Source: a bacterium
Lineage (GTDB): Bacteria > 4484-113 > JALSIF01
NCBI GenBank assembly: GCA_026981635.1
Contig: JALSIF010000209.1
Span: 1-14,356, forward strand
Reading direction: 5' to 3'
Length of the DNA stretch: 14,356 bases
This document shows, one piece after another, positions 13,828 through 14,356 of this stretch; position 1 is the first letter of the stretch, and each line of letters opens with the position of its first letter. The notes beneath the pieces were generated by a model. The model was not told the origin of the DNA and made no database searches. It saw only the letters and a list, made by a program, of their open reading frames with translations. The translations under genes and the position numbers were made by a program.

Positions 13828-14356
13828 TCAGTTACCGTCAGGTCCGGCCCCTTCACCCACGCCCGGCGGACCTCCCGCAGGTGGGGTGAAGCTCTCCACG
13901 AACCGCTGCCTGAACTGGTTGACCAGGGTAGTGAGTTCGCTTCGCTCCTGCGGGGTCAGGCTGGGGCCCAGGCGGGCAATCACCCAGTCCAGGTAGTCAA
14001 TCGCCAGGCTGGCACGGGCAGGATCCCGCTCAACCATCCTGGTTCGGGGGTTGGGAACCATGCCGAGGTAGATCTGGGCAAGTATTACCGCCTGCTGGAG
14101 AGCACCCAAAAGCACCCCCTCAATGCCCGACTGGACGATCATCTCCAGCACCCGCTGGCTCTCCGCTATGGCCTCCTCGGCCTCGGAAGAGGGCTGTCCG
14201 CCGGCGGTCGGGGGAGGTGAGGGTGGTGTCTCCTTCTTAGCAGCCTCCTTCGCCCCGGCCTCGGGAGCAGGCTGCTTCTCTGCCTTAGGCTGCTCGGCCG
14301 TTTCGCCCGCCGCCTCTGCCTTTCCCTCCTCCTCGCTGTCCAGGCTCTCAATCAGC
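13828..14356 (-). CDS. DUF1844-family protein, 5' end beyond the window
   Basis: Partial gene: the frame is open to the window edge, so the true start is not visible; a GTG at 14151 is an internal codon, not a likely start. The visible part begins with about 65 residues rich in Glu, Ala, Lys and Pro (for example AEKQPAPEAGAKEAAKK), probably disordered. A DUF1844-like domain follows: VLEMIVQSGIEGVLLGALQQ, IYLGMVPNPRTR, ASLAIDYLDWVIARLG, LTPQERSELTTLVNQFRQRFVE. The tail is Gly/Pro-rich and partly encoded by an inverted repeat. DUF1844 proteins are small, conserved in several Gram-negative phyla and have no established function. It precedes kdsA by 8 bp. Confidence 0.8.
   Translation of the reverse strand, partial: LIESLDSEEEGKAEAAGETAEQPKAEKQPAPEAGAKEAAKKETPPSPPPTAGGQPSSEAEEAIAESQRVLEMIVQSGIEGVLLGALQQAVILAQIYLGMVPNPRTRMVERDPARASLAIDYLDWVIARLGPSLTPQERSELTTLVNQFRQRFVESFTPPAGGPPGVGEGAGPDGN
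13851..13891. repeat. Inverted repeat in the 3' end of the DUF1844 gene
   Basis: CTTCACCC (13851-13858) and GGGTGAAG (13884-13891) are exact 8-base complements separated by 25 bases of GC-rich sequence. It encodes the Gly/Pro-rich tail (SFTPPAGGPPGVGEG), similar in composition to the palindrome-encoded pieces in pstA and htrA. It could be a degenerate copy or a stem ahead of kdsA. Confidence 0.3.

Noticed and set aside
14149-14151. GTG as start of the DUF1844 gene
   Set aside because: The frame continues upstream without a stop to the window edge and in a charged, protein-like composition, so the GTG is an internal valine.
1-14356. Mobile or defence island, CRISPR array, tRNA or rRNA genes
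   Set aside because: No transposase, integrase, regular direct repeats, cloverleaf or rRNA-like sequence was seen, and gene content and base composition look uniform.

Overview
The window is a compact, GC-rich stretch of chromosome from a Gram-negative, lipopolysaccharide-making bacterium. It carries lpxC (lipid A synthesis), kdsA (Kdo synthesis) and an htrA/degP-type envelope protease. I cannot place the phylum from sequence alone. The metal-dependent form of KdsA, a DUF1844 protein and the enlarged Pst permeases occur together in several phyla, so no narrower claim is made. Gaps between genes are at most about 90 bp, and no rRNA, tRNA, CRISPR array, insertion sequence or prophage gene was seen.

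Layout. (1) Positions 73-6039, + strand: a phosphate-uptake operon pstS-pstC-pstA-pstB, with gaps of 11, 2 and 8 bp. It uses the enlarged permease type: PstC carries a roughly 430-residue extracytoplasmic propeller-like domain and PstA a roughly 90-residue coiled coil outside the membrane. A strong hairpin overlaps the pstB stop, and no phoU follows. (2) 6097-8181, +: a UvrD/PcrA-type DNA helicase, convergent with (3) 8190-9530, -: ffh, the SRP GTPase. (4) 9620-11395, +: a tight three-gene run of a small coiled-coil/zinc-finger protein of unknown function, tsaE (tRNA t6A synthesis) and a divergent lpxC. (5) 11417-14356, -: a run transcribed toward the left, beginning with a partial DUF1844 gene that leaves the window, then kdsA 8 bp later, then htrA after an 84-bp gap.

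The genes are mostly housekeeping: phosphate import, DNA repair, membrane-protein targeting, tRNA modification and outer-membrane synthesis and quality control. I found no new multi-gene system that I can support.

The most interesting signals lie at a smaller scale. GC-rich palindromes sit inside the N-terminal coding regions of pstA, uvrD and htrA and look like a dispersed element tolerated in frame. Hairpins cover the ribosome-binding sites of pstA (suggesting coupling to pstC) and htrA (a possible RNA thermometer). A shared TAGAAT-GGC-GCC-start arrangement at ffh and lpxC suggests nearly leaderless transcripts. LpxC lacks a normally conserved N-terminal histidine. PstC has an extra domain inserted in its periplasmic part.
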